From Thalassobius sp034670005 (GTDB taxonomy: Bacteria > Pseudomonadota > Alphaproteobacteria > Rhodobacterales > Rhodobacteraceae): DNA of 64,000 bases. Every line of letters begins with the position of its first letter. Within the stretch, counting starts at the first letter, position 1. Of the stretch, positions 1-9,838 are shown piece after piece. Location: NCBI RefSeq assembly GCF_034670005.1, contig NZ_JAXMOH010000010.1, positions 62,001 through 126,000 of the forward strand, in the 5' to 3' direction. The position numbers and the translations under genes were made by a program. The notes below the pieces were generated by a model. That model was not told the origin of the DNA. It saw only the letters and a program-made list of their open reading frames with translations, and searched no databases.

Positions 1-1921
1 CGCCATAGGCGAAATAGAAAAATGGCCGTCCCTCGCCCTTGATCCGGTCCCAGGCGACTTTCGGGGTCTTGTAGAACCCGGTCGCCGACAGGCTGATGCG
101 GTTTTCATAGGCCAGCATGGCGGCCTCTGCGAAAGGTATCTCGGTATCACCGACCTGGACGTAGCCGTTTTCGAACAGGACTTCGTCGGGCGGGGCCTGA
201 TGCAACTGCGCCAGAAATGTCGCCATGCGGTCGCGGATGGTATCACAGGCGGCTTTCACCGCCATGCCGTTCAGGTCGGACCCGGATGATGCGGCGGTGG
301 CCGATGTGTTGGGCACCTTCGCGGTATCAGTCGCGGTGATCCTGACCGCGTCCAGCCCGACGCCGAAACGGCTGGCGGCCACCTGAGCTACCTTTTGGAA
401 CAACCCCTGTCCCATCTCAGTGCCACCATGGTTCAGGTGGATCGACCCGTCCTGGTAGACATGAACCAAAGCCCCGGCCTGATTGAGATGGGTCAGGGTA
501 AAGGAAATCCCGAACTTCACCGGGCTGAAGGCCAGTCCCTTCTTGATCACGGGGTTGGTCGCGTTCCACTCCGCCACCGCCCGCTTGCGCGCGGCGTAAT
601 CGGACGAGACCAGCAAGGCCTCGGTCATCCCGCACAGCTCGAAATCCTCGACCAGCTGACCGTAAGGCGTGTAATTGTCTTTCTTCTTTTCAGAAATATC
701 CCGGGGGGTCGATCCGGGAACGCCATCGGTCCGAGTGACCGGATCGATGGCGGCAGCCCCCCCCGCGGAGCTCTGGGTCGGCGCATCATAGTAATTTCGC
801 CGCCGCACCTCGACCGGGTCGAGCTGCACCTCATGTGCGATATGATCCATCACCCGTTCGATCCCCACCATTCCCTGAGGACCGCCAAATCCGCGATAGG
901 CGGTGGCGCTTTGGGTGTTGGTTTTCAGCCGGTGACTTTCGATGCGGATATCGGGCAGGCAATAGGCATTGTCGGCATGCAGCATGGCGCGGTCCGCGAC
1001 TGGCAAAGACAGATCCTGCGCCCAGCCGCAGCGGGTCAACTGCACGAATTCGACCCCCAGAACGGTGCCCTGATCGTCAAACCCGGCGCGGTACCGAATG
1101 CGGAAATCGTGCCGCTTGCCGGTGATCATCATATCGTCGTCGCGGTCATAGCGCATCTTGCAGGGCCGCCCGGTCAGCCGTGCGGCCACCGCGCAGGATA
1201 CCGCCAACGCGTTACCTTGGCTTTCCTTGCCGCCAAACCCACCGCCCATGCGGCGGGTTTCCACCCGGACCCCATGCATCGCAATGCCAAGCGCCTCGGC
1301 CACCTTATGCTGGATCTCGGTGGGGTGCTGGGTGGAGCTGTGCACCACCATATCGCCACCTTCCTGCGGCAGCGCCAAGGCGGCCTGACCTTCGAGATAG
1401 AAATGTTCCTGCCCGCCGAGTTCGAGCACGCCTTCGACCTGGCGCGGCGCGGCGGCGATCGCCGCAGCCGCATCGCCACGGGCATAGACGCGCGGGCCTT
1501 CTTCGAACCGGCTGTCGGCAGCCAGCGCGTCCTCGATGCTGAGAATCGGTGTATCTTCCTGATAGGAAATCTCGCCGCGCCTGGCGGCGCGTCTCGCCGC
1601 GTGATGGCTGTCAGCAACCACGAGGAAAATCGCCTGACCGAGGTAATGCACGGGGCCGTCGCTCAGCATCGGTTCGTCATGGGCCGAGGGCGAAACGTCA
1701 TTGGCGAAGGGCAGATCGGAAGCGGTCAGCACCGCGACGACCCCCGGTGCAGCCCGCACTGCGTCGAGATCCATCGAGACGATCCGGCCCCGGGCGATGG
1801 CGCTGAGCCCGAAAGCCAAGTGTAGCGTGCCTTGCGGCGTGGGGATGTCGTCGATGTAACGTGCCTGACCGGTCACATGCAGGCGGGCGGCGTCATGGGG
1901 CAAGGGGGAGGAAACACTCAT
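1..1921 (-). CDS. xdhB: Xanthine dehydrogenase molybdopterin-binding large subunit (3' end outside window)
   Basis: The large subunit of xanthine dehydrogenase oxidises hypoxanthine and xanthine to urate in the cytoplasm; it holds the molybdenum cofactor. About 640 residues are visible, read on the minus strand from the left window edge. The N-terminus (MSVSSPLPHDAARLHVTG) leads into the a/b hammerhead domain (ARYIDDIPTP). The cofactor-binding loops GGGFGGKESQGNA and AYRGFGGPQG are intact. The C-terminal part, which carries the catalytic glutamate in this family, lies beyond the window. The ATG overlaps the xdhA stop in an ATGA junction, so the two subunits are translationally coupled. The family is usually about 770-790 residues long, so roughly 130-150 are missing. 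An xdhC maturation gene probably follows, but it cannot be seen. Confidence 0.95.
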   Translation of the reverse strand, partial: MSVSSPLPHDAARLHVTGQARYIDDIPTPQGTLHLAFGLSAIARGRIVSMDLDAVRAAPGVVAVLTASDLPFANDVSPSAHDEPMLSDGPVHYLGQAIFLVVADSHHAARRAARRGEISYQEDTPILSIEDALAADSRFEEGPRVYARGDAAAAIAAAPRQVEGVLELGGQEHFYLEGQAALALPQEGGDMVVHSSTQHPTEIQHKVAEALGIAMHGVRVETRRMGGGFGGKESQGNALAVSCAVAARLTGRPCKMRYDRDDDMMITGKRHDFRIRYRAGFDDQGTVLGVEFVQLTRCGWAQDLSLPVADRAMLHADNAYCLPDIRIESHRLKTNTQSATAYRGFGGPQGMVGIERVMDHIAHEVQLDPVEVRRRNYYDAPTQSSAGGAAAIDPVTRTDGVPGSTPRDISEKKKDNYTPYGQLVEDFELCGMTEALLVSSDYAARKRAVAEWNATNPVIKKGLAFSPVKFGISFTLTHLNQAGALVHVYQDGSIHLNHGGTEMGQGLFQKVAQVAASRFGVGLDAVRITATDTAKVPNTSATAASSGSDLNGMAVKAACDTIRDRMATFLAQLHQAPPDEVLFENGYVQVGDTEIPFAEAAMLAYENRISLSATGFYKTPKVAWDRIKGEGRPFFYFAYG

Positions 1922-3315
1922 GCCTGAACCTCCTTGACCGAGATGCCGGTGCCTTCTGTTTCCAGATAGTAGCGCATCAGCAGGTTGCGCGCCGTATCGA
2001 GCCGGTAGGTGGCCGAGGCCCGCATATCTGACAATGGAGTGAAATCCGCGTCCCAGGCCGGGGCGGTGGCGACGATGGTTGCTTCGGACCACGGCTGTCC
2101 GATCAGCGCCGCTTCGACATGCGCGGCCCGTTTGGGAATGCCCGCCATGCCGCCAAAGGCGATCTGGGCCGCCGTGACGCTGCCGTTTTCGACCGTGATG
2201 TTGAAACAGCCGCACAGCGCCGAGATGTCCTGATCGAACCGTTTCGACAGCTTGTAGCATTTCAGCCGGTCGGGGGATTTGGCGAAGCTAACCGCCTCGA
2301 CGAATTCCCCCGGCTGCCGGTCCTGCTTGCCATAGTCGATGAAGAAGGATTCCAGCGGGATATCGCGGCGCTCAGCGCCCTTGCGAAGATGCAAGGTCGC
2401 GCCAAGCGCGATCAGCGCCGGCGGGCCGTCGCCGATGGGGGACCCGTTGGCGATATTGCCGCCGATCGTCGCCGCAGCACGCACCTGCGCCGAGCCGTAG
2501 CGGCGCAACATCGCGCCCAGAGAGGGATGCAGACGGTCCATCAGCGGGATCAGCCGCGCGATGGTGACGCCCGCACCTAGGGTGACATGGGTTTCGGTTT
2601 CCTCGATCCGTTGCAGGTCGCGGCAGCGGTTCAAGAAGGCGACAGGGCCCGGATCGCGCATTTGCTTGGTGACCCAGAGACCGACATCGGTGGCCCCGGC
2701 AATCAACGTGGCGTCGGGATTGGCTGCGTACCATTGCGCCAGATCATCGGCGGTTTCGGGCTGCACCGTGGCACCGGTGGTCGGGGGCTGGTTGCCCGTC
2801 ACTTCCCCTACGGGCATTTCGGCCAAGCTGAAACCAGACAGCCAGTCCGGAACCGGTTCTTCGCTGGCGGCTTTTGCGGCGCGCAGGATCGGGGCATAGC
2901 CGGTGCAACGGCACAGGTTACCCGCCAGCGCGGTGGCATGATCGCTGTCAGCATTGAGATGCGCGGTGGCCATCGAGGTGATGAAACCCGGGGTGCAGAA
3001 GCCGCATTGCGATCCGTGGTGGTCGATCATTGCCCGCTGTACGGGATGCAGCTGACCATCAGGGCCAGAGATGCCTTCGACGGTGCGGACCGATTTGCCG
3101 CTGATCTGGGGCAGCAACAGGATGCAGGCGTTCAAGGCTCTTGCGCCGTCTTCGTCCTGCACCATCACGGTGCAGGCCCCACAATCGCCTTCGTTGCAGC
3201 CTTCCTTGGTGCCGGTCAGGCCACGCGCGTCGCGCAGCCAGTCGAGCAGCGTCGCGGTGGCGGATACGCCGCGCAGCTCCACGCTCTCTCCATTCAGAAG
3301 AAAGGTGACATTCAT
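1918..3315 (-). CDS. xdhA: Xanthine dehydrogenase small subunit (2Fe-2S and FAD)
   Basis: The small subunit carries electrons from the molybdenum site to NAD. It has 465 residues, the usual length. The N-terminal plant-type 2Fe-2S domain has Cys40, Cys45, Cys48 and Cys64. The all-helical second 2Fe-2S domain has GSQCGFCTPGF (Cys104, Cys107) and GNLCRCTGY (Cys135, Cys137). From about residue 185 there is a CO-dehydrogenase-type FAD domain with TLIAGATDVGLW and the TIGGNIANGSPIGD loop. It is the first gene of the minus-strand xdhAB operon, and its stop overlaps the xdhB start. The Shine-Dalgarno is weak. The 173 bp between this start and the SRPBCC gene should contain the promoter, but I see no clear box there. 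Confidence 0.96.
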   Translation of the reverse strand: MNVTFLLNGESVELRGVSATATLLDWLRDARGLTGTKEGCNEGDCGACTVMVQDEDGARALNACILLLPQISGKSVRTVEGISGPDGQLHPVQRAMIDHHGSQCGFCTPGFITSMATAHLNADSDHATALAGNLCRCTGYAPILRAAKAASEEPVPDWLSGFSLAEMPVGEVTGNQPPTTGATVQPETADDLAQWYAANPDATLIAGATDVGLWVTKQMRDPGPVAFLNRCRDLQRIEETETHVTLGAGVTIARLIPLMDRLHPSLGAMLRRYGSAQVRAAATIGGNIANGSPIGDGPPALIALGATLHLRKGAERRDIPLESFFIDYGKQDRQPGEFVEAVSFAKSPDRLKCYKLSKRFDQDISALCGCFNITVENGSVTAAQIAFGGMAGIPKRAAHVEAALIGQPWSEATIVATAPAWDADFTPLSDMRASATYRLDTARNLLMRYYLETEGTGISVKEVQA

Positions 3316-3488
3316 GTGAATAAACCCGCCGCCTTACCAGTCTCTATTCACCCGTTCAGCGCGTCTTCGATGCGGCGTAGAAAACGTGCGGGCCCCCTAA
3401 TATGACGTCAGGAAAGCCTGTTTTTGATCTTTTGGCAAGAAAAAGCCGGAGCACCTGCGCGGTTCTTCGGCAGTTGCCCGGAAATTGA

Positions 3489-3968
3489 TCAGCCCCTGTC
3501 GAGCTGTTGAGCGAGTTCGCCAAGCTGGGTAATCGCGCGGCCCCAGCCATCGTGAAAGCCCATGTCTTCGTGTTTCTTTTTCTGGTCAGGCGTGGTGTGC
3601 AGTGCACGGGCAATGTAGCGGGTGCCGACCACTTCGGCGCTCAACATGATGACGGTGGTCAGAAAGCCGGACCGGCGCGGGTGGAAACCCGGGCTGAGCC
3701 TGTCGGAAATGACCATAAGTCGCGCTGGGCTGGCCGCGAGAACGCATCCAGAGGTTTCAACTATATTGCCATTCGGGCTGCGCAGTCGGGTGTAGAATTC
3801 GCCGCCCGGAGTCGGGTTGATCCGCGCCTCTTCGGCGAGCGCGGGCTTGGGGCAGAACCATTTTTGCAGCAGGTCGGGTTCGCTCCAGCAGCGCCAGATC
3901 GCCATCGGAGAAACGTTCAACACCCGGTCGATTTCCAGATCGGTTTCTTTGGAAAAGGAAAAATACAA
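3489..3968 (-). CDS. SRPBCC (AHSA1-type) domain protein, TTG start
   Basis: This is a 159-residue protein of the START/Bet v 1-like SRPBCC superfamily, AHSA1 branch: small soluble proteins with a deep hydrophobic pocket and no general assigned function. Family features are the opening strand DRVLNVSPMAIWRCWSEPDLLQKWFCP, the GGEFYTRLRSPNGN hairpin and a C-terminal helix starting near GFHDGWGRAITQLGE. The start is TTG: it lies six bases after a strong GGAGG, and the next in-frame ATG (residue 22) would remove the first strand of the fold. The gene is transcribed away from dnaE, and both promoters must lie in the 106-bp gap. The ligand is unknown. Confidence 0.85.
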   Translation of the reverse strand: MYFSFSKETDLEIDRVLNVSPMAIWRCWSEPDLLQKWFCPKPALAEEARINPTPGGEFYTRLRSPNGNIVETSGCVLAASPARLMVISDRLSPGFHPRRSGFLTTVIMLSAEVVGTRYIARALHTTPDQKKKHEDMGFHDGWGRAITQLGELAQQLDRG

Positions 3969-4074
3969 AACCGCCTCCGTTCGTGATCAATATGTGCAGA
4001 CTCGCCGATGGGGAAAGCGACTGCAAGTCAGATCGTGGCTTTTCGGCTGAGGTGCTCTGGCATAGGATGCCAGC

Positions 4075-7000
4075 ATGAGCACCCCGGCCCGATTCATCCA
4101 TCTTCGCACCCATACCGAATATTCCTTGCTGGAAGGCGCGATGCGCCTGAAAAAGCTGCCCGGGCTGTGCGCCGAGGCGGGGATGCCCGCAGTGGCGGTG
4201 ACCGACACCAACGCGCTTTTCGCGGCGCTGGAATTTTCGGTATCGGCGCAGGCGGCGGGGATTCAGCCGATTGTCGGTTGCCAGGTCGATGTGACCTTTG
4301 AACACGCCGCGCCGGGGGAGCGCCCGAAAGATCCTGCGCCGGTGGTTCTGTTGGCACAGACCGAGGAGGGGTATGAAAACCTGATGCGGCTTTCGTCCTG
4401 CCTGTATGTCGACAAGGGCGGGCAGTTGCCGCAGGTTACGATTGACGAATTGCAGGAGTTTTCCGCCGGTCTGATTTGTCTTTCGGGCGGACCGGACGGG
4501 CCGGTGGGCCGGCTGTTGCAGGCCGGTAATCGCGACGCGGCGCAAACTCTGATGCGACGGCTGGCGGCGCTCTATCCGCAGCGGCTTTATGTCGAATTGC
4601 AGCGGCATCCGGGCGAAGATGGCCTGCCGCAAAAGGAAAAACTGACCGAGCGCGGTTTCGTGGAAATGGCCTATGATCTGGGCCTGCCCCTTGTTGCCAC
4701 CAACGATGTCTATTTCCCCAAGGCGGATATGTACGAGGCGCATGATGCGCTGATCTGCATCGCCGAGGGGGCCTATGTCGATCAGTCCGAACCGCGCCGC
4801 CGGTTGACACCCCAGCATTATTTCAAATCCCAGGAAGAAATGATCGCGCTTTTCGCGGACCTGCCGGAAGCAATTGAAAACACAGTGGAAATCGCGCGAC
4901 GTTGTGCCTTTGCCACCTATCGGCGCGATCCGATCCTGCCCAAATTCGCCGATGACGAGGTGGTGGAATTGCGCCGTCAGGCCAATGAAGGTCTGCAGAG
5001 ACGGCTGGCGGTGATCCCGCATGCAGTGTCGGTCGAGGAATATCAGGAACGGCTGGATTTCGAGCTGGGCATCATCGAAGGCATGGGCTTCCCGGGTTAC
5101 TTCCTGATCGTGGCCGACTTCATCAAATGGTCCAAGGATAACGGCATCCCGATCGGCCCCGGCCGGGGGTCGGGCGCGGGGTCTCTGGTGGCCTATGCTT
5201 TGACCATTACCGACCTTGACCCGCTGCGCTACAGCCTGCTGTTCGAACGGTTTCTGAACCCGGAACGGGTGTCGATGCCCGACTTCGACATCGACTTCTG
5301 CATGGACCGGCGCGAAGAAACGATCCGCTACGTGCAGCAAAAATATGGCCGCGACAAGGTGGGGCAGATCATCACCTTCGGCGCGCTTTTGTCCAAGGCG
5401 GCGGTGCGCGATATCGGGCGGGTGTTGCAGATGCCCTATGGCCAGGTTGACCGGCTGTCCAAGCTGATCCCGGTTGAGGGGGTGAAGCCGGTGTCGATCG
5501 CCGAGGCGCTGAAGCAGGAAGAACGCCTGCGCGAAGAGGCGCGCAACGAAGAAGTTGTCGACCGGCTGCTGAACTACGGCATGCAGGTCGAAGGGCTTTT
5601 GCGCAACGCCTCGACCCACGCGGCGGGCGTGGTGATCGGCGACCGGCCGCTGGACCGGCTGGTGCCGCTGTATCAGGACCCGCGGTCCGACATGCCGGCG
5701 ACACAGTTCAACATGAAATGGGTGGAACAGGCCGGGCTGGTGAAGTTCGACTTCCTCGGCCTGAAAACGCTGACCGTGGTGCAGAACGCCGTCGACCTGA
5801 TCAAGAAGAACGGGCGGCATCTGCATATTGGCCCGGACGGAACCCAGCTTTACGATCCACCCGACGGGGCGGTGGACGATATCGGCCATATCCCGCTGGA
5901 TGACGAAGCGACTTACAAACTCTACGCCAGTGCCAAGACCGTCGCGGTGTTCCAGGTGGAAAGCTCGGGCATGATGGACGCGTTGCGGCAGATGAAGCCC
6001 AACTGCATCGAGGATATCGTGGCGCTGGTGGCGTTGTATCGTCCCGGCCCGATGGAGAATATTCCAACCTATTGCCAGGTGAAAAACGGGCTGAAGGAAC
6101 GTGAATCCGTTCATCCCCTGATTGACCATATCCTCGAAGAAACTCAGGGCATCATCGTTTATCAGGAACAGGTGATGCAGATTGCGCAGGAAATGGCGGG
6201 CTACAGCCTTGGTGGCGCCGACCTGCTGCGCCGCGCGATGGGTAAGAAGATCAAGGAAGCGATGGATGCCGAACGCCCCAAATTCGAAGCCGGGGCGGCG
6301 GCAAAAGGGGTCGCCAAGAAAAAGGCCAGCGAGGTTTTCGATCTGCTGGAAAAATTCGCCAATTACGGCTTCAACAAATCGCACGCGGCGGCCTATGCGG
6401 TGGTCAGCTATCAAACCGGTTGGTTGAAGGCGAACCATCCGGCCGAATTCATGGCCGGTGTGATGAATTGCGATATCCATCTGACCGACAAGCTGTCGAT
6501 CTATGCCGAAGAAGTGCGACGCGGGCTGGATATCGAGATCGTGCCGCCCTGCATTAACCGGTCATTGCCCACGTTTGACGTGGTCGACGGGGCGCTGATC
6601 TACGGGTTGGGCGCGCTGAAAAATGTCGGCATCGAAGCGGTGCGACTGATTTCCGACGCGCGTGGCGACAAACCCTTTGTCACCTTGTTCGACTTCGCCC
6701 GCCGGGTCGATTTGAAGCGGGTCGGCAAAAGGCCGCTGGAGATGTTGGCCCGTGCCGGTGCCTTCGATCAACTCGACAATAATCGCCGTCGGGTATTCGA
6801 AGCGCTGGATTCTCTGGTCGGCTATTCGGCGGCGATCCATGAACAGCGCGCCTCGTCGCAGGTGTCGCTGTTCGGCGAAGCGGGCGACGATCTGCCTGAA
6901 CCGCGCATTCAAAAGATCGAGGATTGGCTGCCTGCCGAACGTTTGGCCGAAGAACACAAGGCGGTTGGGTTTTACCTGACCGGCCATCCTCTGGACGATT

Positions 7001-7581
7001 ATCTGCCTGCGCTGAAGCGCAAGAAGATCCTGACGCTGGAACAATTGCGGTTGAAGGCCGAAGAAAACGGGGCTGCCATCGAACGGGTCGGTGTGCTGGT
7101 GTCGGGGCTGCAGGAACGTAAATCCGGGCGCGGCACCCGTTTTTTCCGCATGAACATTTCGGACCCGACTGGTCAGGTCAGCGGCATGGTGATGTTCCCC
7201 GAAGATTTCGACCGGGTACGGGCCGTTTTCGATCAGACCAACCAAGTGGTGATGACGCTGGAGGCACGGTTCAACGAGGGCCAGTTCGACCCGATGGGCC
7301 GGTCTGTCGCACCGATGGACACGATCGTGGCCGATGCGGGAAGTTCCGGGCTGCGGATTTTTGTCGATGATGCAGCCGCTATTCCCAGCGTCGCTTCGGT
7401 GCTTGGATCAGCGGCACAGACGGTGCCCACGGCCGGGCGCGGGCCGGTCTATTTCTGCCTGATGAACCAAGGCTTGCCGGGAGAAGTCGAGATTGATCTG
7501 GGCCAGGAATTCCCGGTCAACCCGCAGATCAAAGGCGCACTGAAAAGCCTTGAAGGCGTGATGGAGGTCGAAGAGGTCTGA
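4075..7581 (+). CDS. dnaE: DNA polymerase III alpha subunit (DnaE1)
   Basis: This is the catalytic subunit of the replicative polymerase, 1168 residues and full length. The N-terminal PHP domain starts FIHLRTHTEYSLLEGA and continues with AVTDTNALF. The polymerase core has GPGRGSGAGSLVAYAL and the acidic motif PDFDIDFCMDRREETIRY with the catalytic aspartates. The finger region has ALYRPGPMENIP. A tandem helix-hairpin-helix region is followed by an OB-fold (about residues 1000-1090), and the protein ends in a short acidic tail. The next gene on this strand is metZ, more than 2 kb away, so dnaE appears to stand alone. A very long open frame on the opposite strand (3757-6480) is a codon-bias shadow of this gene. 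Confidence 0.98.
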   Translation: MSTPARFIHLRTHTEYSLLEGAMRLKKLPGLCAEAGMPAVAVTDTNALFAALEFSVSAQAAGIQPIVGCQVDVTFEHAAPGERPKDPAPVVLLAQTEEGYENLMRLSSCLYVDKGGQLPQVTIDELQEFSAGLICLSGGPDGPVGRLLQAGNRDAAQTLMRRLAALYPQRLYVELQRHPGEDGLPQKEKLTERGFVEMAYDLGLPLVATNDVYFPKADMYEAHDALICIAEGAYVDQSEPRRRLTPQHYFKSQEEMIALFADLPEAIENTVEIARRCAFATYRRDPILPKFADDEVVELRRQANEGLQRRLAVIPHAVSVEEYQERLDFELGIIEGMGFPGYFLIVADFIKWSKDNGIPIGPGRGSGAGSLVAYALTITDLDPLRYSLLFERFLNPERVSMPDFDIDFCMDRREETIRYVQQKYGRDKVGQIITFGALLSKAAVRDIGRVLQMPYGQVDRLSKLIPVEGVKPVSIAEALKQEERLREEARNEEVVDRLLNYGMQVEGLLRNASTHAAGVVIGDRPLDRLVPLYQDPRSDMPATQFNMKWVEQAGLVKFDFLGLKTLTVVQNAVDLIKKNGRHLHIGPDGTQLYDPPDGAVDDIGHIPLDDEATYKLYASAKTVAVFQVESSGMMDALRQMKPNCIEDIVALVALYRPGPMENIPTYCQVKNGLKERESVHPLIDHILEETQGIIVYQEQVMQIAQEMAGYSLGGADLLRRAMGKKIKEAMDAERPKFEAGAAAKGVAKKKASEVFDLLEKFANYGFNKSHAAAYAVVSYQTGWLKANHPAEFMAGVMNCDIHLTDKLSIYAEEVRRGLDIEIVPPCINRSLPTFDVVDGALIYGLGALKNVGIEAVRLISDARGDKPFVTLFDFARRVDLKRVGKRPLEMLARAGAFDQLDNNRRRVFEALDSLVGYSAAIHEQRASSQVSLFGEAGDDLPEPRIQKIEDWLPAERLAEEHKAVGFYLTGHPLDDYLPALKRKKILTLEQLRLKAEENGAAIERVGVLVSGLQERKSGRGTRFFRMNISDPTGQVSGMVMFPEDFDRVRAVFDQTNQVVMTLEARFNEGQFDPMGRSVAPMDTIVADAGSSGLRIFVDDAAAIPSVASVLGSAAQTVPTAGRGPVYFCLMNQGLPGEVEIDLGQEFPVNPQIKGALKSLEGVMEVEEV

Positions 7582-7624
7582 ACCTTCTGACGTAAGGACT
7601 TTGCGGAATCCGGGCGCGCGGGGA

Positions 7625-7819
7625 TCAATAATGCGGCGGTTGTTCCTGACCTGTGAAAATATGCGATCCGGCATCGGCTTCGCGTTCCGCTTCACGTTGC
7701 ATCAGCATCGCCACCCGCCGGGTCAGCACGTCGATTTCCCGCTGCTGCCGGGCGACGATATCGGACAGATCGTCGACGGTTCGGGTCAGGTGGGCCATTT
7801 TTTCTTCGATCTGTTCCAT
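7625..7819 (-). CDS. slyX: SlyX family protein
   Basis: This is a 64-residue coiled-coil protein of the SlyX family. It starts MEQIEEKMAHLTRTVDDLSDIV and has regular heptads through about residue 45 (ARQQREIDVLTRRVAMLMQRE), followed by a short tail ending in EQPPHY, which is typical of the family. The biochemical role of SlyX is not established; it was named from a lysis-related locus in E. coli. It is convergent with dnaE and lies 215 bp downstream of the GST gene on the same strand. That gap holds no ORF with recognisable family features and no hairpin with a T-run. Confidence 0.85.
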   Translation of the reverse strand: MEQIEEKMAHLTRTVDDLSDIVARQQREIDVLTRRVAMLMQREAEREADAGSHIFTGQEQPPHY

Positions 7820-8034
7820 GCAAAGCCTTTTCTGGTGGGACTTGACCCTAGCACGGGAAAACTGTGCGGAAAATCCCTGTCATGGGGCCGATAACCGTCC
7901 GCGCTGCCCCCCCGTCGAGCAGCCGCTACGGTGTCGAAGGCAAGCCGCGCGATGCTGTCGTAGCACCGATGCTGGAAAGCTTCTTTCAGAATGCGTGCCG
8001 GATAGCATTGAAGGCGATGCAATCCCGCCTTCGG

Positions 8035-8742
8035 TCAGCCCTTTTGCCCGAACAGAATCTTTTGTGCGTCCTTCTGGTCCTGTAGCCGGGCGCGTTTGTC
8101 GGCTGCCAGATCACGGCCTTTTTGAACGGCAGGGCGCGCTCCGATCCGGTCCAGCCAACGCGCCAGGTTGGGCTTGTCGTCCAGAGTCTGCTCTTGCCCT
8201 TTCCACAGCGTCGCCCACGGCCAGATCGCCATATCGGCGATTGAATAGAAATCACCCGCCACATATTCATGCTTATCCAGTTGCGTATCCAGAACGCGAT
8301 AGAGGCGGCTGACCTCGTTGCGATAGCGGTCCTTGGCATAGGGAAGATCGTTGGGCGGGTCCATCGCAGGGGCGTATTTCAGGAAATGATGCGCCTGGCC
8401 CGCCATCGGCCCGACCCCGCCCATCTGCCACATCAGCCATTGGTCCACCGCCACCCGGTCGCGTTCGGTGTCGCCATAGAATTTGCCGGTCTTGCGCGCC
8501 AGATATTGCAGGATCGCACCGGATTCGAAGACCGAGATCGGATCGCCGTCGGGGCCGTCTGGGTCGATGATCGCGGGCATCCGGTTGTTTGGAGCGATTT
8601 TCAGGAAATCGGGTTCGAACTGTTCGCCCTCACCTATATTCACCAGGTTAAGGGTGTAGGGCAGCTCCATTTCTTCGAGAGCGATAGAGATTTTCCAGCC
8701 GTTCGGCGTGGGCCAGTAATACAGCTCGATCGGGTCGGTCAT
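8035..8742 (-). CDS. Glutathione S-transferase, YfcG/Nu-class-like
   Basis: This is a 235-residue cytosolic glutathione transferase. The N-terminal thioredoxin-fold domain starts IELYYWPTPNGWKISIALEE. The Thr-Pro-Asn pattern and the NNRMPAIIDPDGPDGDP segment are characteristic of the YfcG/YghU group, which has disulfide-bond reductase activity and uses Thr/Asn rather than the classical Tyr or Ser. FESGAILQYLARKTGKF completes the glutathione site, and the all-helical C-terminal domain includes YSIADMAIWPW. It lies 26 bp downstream of the alpha/beta hydrolase gene on the same strand, so the two are probably cotranscribed. The physiological substrate is unknown. Confidence 0.92.
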   Translation of the reverse strand: MTDPIELYYWPTPNGWKISIALEEMELPYTLNLVNIGEGEQFEPDFLKIAPNNRMPAIIDPDGPDGDPISVFESGAILQYLARKTGKFYGDTERDRVAVDQWLMWQMGGVGPMAGQAHHFLKYAPAMDPPNDLPYAKDRYRNEVSRLYRVLDTQLDKHEYVAGDFYSIADMAIWPWATLWKGQEQTLDDKPNLARWLDRIGARPAVQKGRDLAADKRARLQDQKDAQKILFGQKG

Positions 8743-8768
8743 TTCGCGCGTTCCTTGTCAGATCACGC

Positions 8769-9710
8769 TCATAATGGGGCTTTCCCGGCCAGTGGCAAGG
8801 GCAGGGGGATATCGGGCAAAGAAAAAAGCCGTGACCAGCGCGGGCTGGGGGTTTCGGGCAGCATCGCCTGCAAAGTGTCCAGCGGGAAGGAATGCGCGTC
8901 GCGCAAAAGCGCGCTGTAAAGACCAAATGCCCCTTCGCGCAGGTAGAAGGACCAGTGGCAGACCCGGCGTTCAGGCGGCGCGACACGGATCCCGCGCCGG
9001 GCAAAAGCCAGCAGGGTAGCGGGATCGTCCAGTTGCAGCGTTAGCGTGTTGCGGGTGCCCGGCGCACGCGCCCCCAGCGTGGTGTCGCCGCGCTCCGGCC
9101 GGGCCACCAGCCGTTCCAGCAGAAAATCGTACAGGTCGTTTTCCCGGCTGGTCACGTTGATCAGCTCGGCGCTGCGCCCGGCGGGGGTGGTCATCGCCGC
9201 CAGCGCGGTCGAATGGTATTCAGCCCCGCCCAGCAGCAGCATCCGGTTGAGGCTGTTCGCGGGCAGGCGGGGCAGCGCCGACAGCACAACCCGCGCGCCC
9301 ATTGAATGGGCGATGGCGTGGATCGGCTGGTCGGGGGCGTGACGGCGCAGGGTGGCGATCACCTCGGCCAGGGCCTCGCCCGCCTGCGCGGCGCGGCGAT
9401 AGGCCTGCCAGATCGTGCCACAGCCCTGCCAGCCGAAGGCGATGCCCAGCCCTTCGTCATGCGCGCCCCGGCCGAAACCCAGCCCCGCAGGCCAGCTTTG
9501 CGCCTTCCAGCAGGCGACCGCGGGGGTCAGCGACAGGATATGCCGGTGCGGGCAGTCGTCATCGGCTCCGGGCGCAAATTTGAACCCGTGCACCATCAGG
9601 ATGACCGGTCCGGCCCCCTGGGCGAGGTCTTGCAGTACCGGTTGCAGCCTGTACCCAGACCCGTGCAGATGTGGCCCCGTATCGGTCGCGTTGATCCGTA
9701 GAATGGGCAT
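8769..9710 (-). CDS. Alpha/beta hydrolase (DUF900-like esterase fold)
   Basis: This is a 313-residue alpha/beta hydrolase. The oxyanion strand and loop ILMVHGFKFAPG is followed by the nucleophile elbow IHAIAHSMGARVVLSAL (Ser in AHSMG). The acid and histidine of the triad probably lie in the later segments around NVTSRENDLYDFLLE and RVCHWSFYLRE. The overall pattern resembles DUF900 hydrolases, which lack an experimentally defined substrate. No signal peptide is seen. Its stop lies 26 bp before the GST start, which suggests a two-gene operon. A start at the first ATG gives a complete beta-sheet N-terminus. Confidence 0.8.
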   Translation of the reverse strand: MPILRINATDTGPHLHGSGYRLQPVLQDLAQGAGPVILMVHGFKFAPGADDDCPHRHILSLTPAVACWKAQSWPAGLGFGRGAHDEGLGIAFGWQGCGTIWQAYRRAAQAGEALAEVIATLRRHAPDQPIHAIAHSMGARVVLSALPRLPANSLNRMLLLGGAEYHSTALAAMTTPAGRSAELINVTSRENDLYDFLLERLVARPERGDTTLGARAPGTRNTLTLQLDDPATLLAFARRGIRVAPPERRVCHWSFYLREGAFGLYSALLRDAHSFPLDTLQAMLPETPSPRWSRLFSLPDIPLPLPLAGKAPL

Positions 9711-9838
9711 AGCCCAAACCCTCTACTTCTTCTGCTCGATAAGGGGATTATGGGACAGCCCTGCGAAGGCAGCGTGACCCCACGGTTACAGAATGGTGAC
9801 GGTTGACGGACTGCGCACAGCGGCGTATCAGCGCAGCA

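Noticed and set aside
395..1825. A plus-strand 476-residue frame
   Set aside because: It is antisense to xdhB, whose real reading frame is on the minus strand and open to the left edge.
3757..6480. A 907-residue open frame on the minus strand opposite dnaE
   Set aside because: It has histidine/glutamine-rich composition typical of antisense frames in GC-rich genes, no recognised domain, and lies across the whole dnaE polymerase.
7820..8034. The 215-bp gap between slyX and the GST gene as a small RNA such as 4.5S or 6S
   Set aside because: I could not find the SRP GNAR/GGAAG-type core or any long closed stem. A 78-residue minus-strand frame here has no family features.
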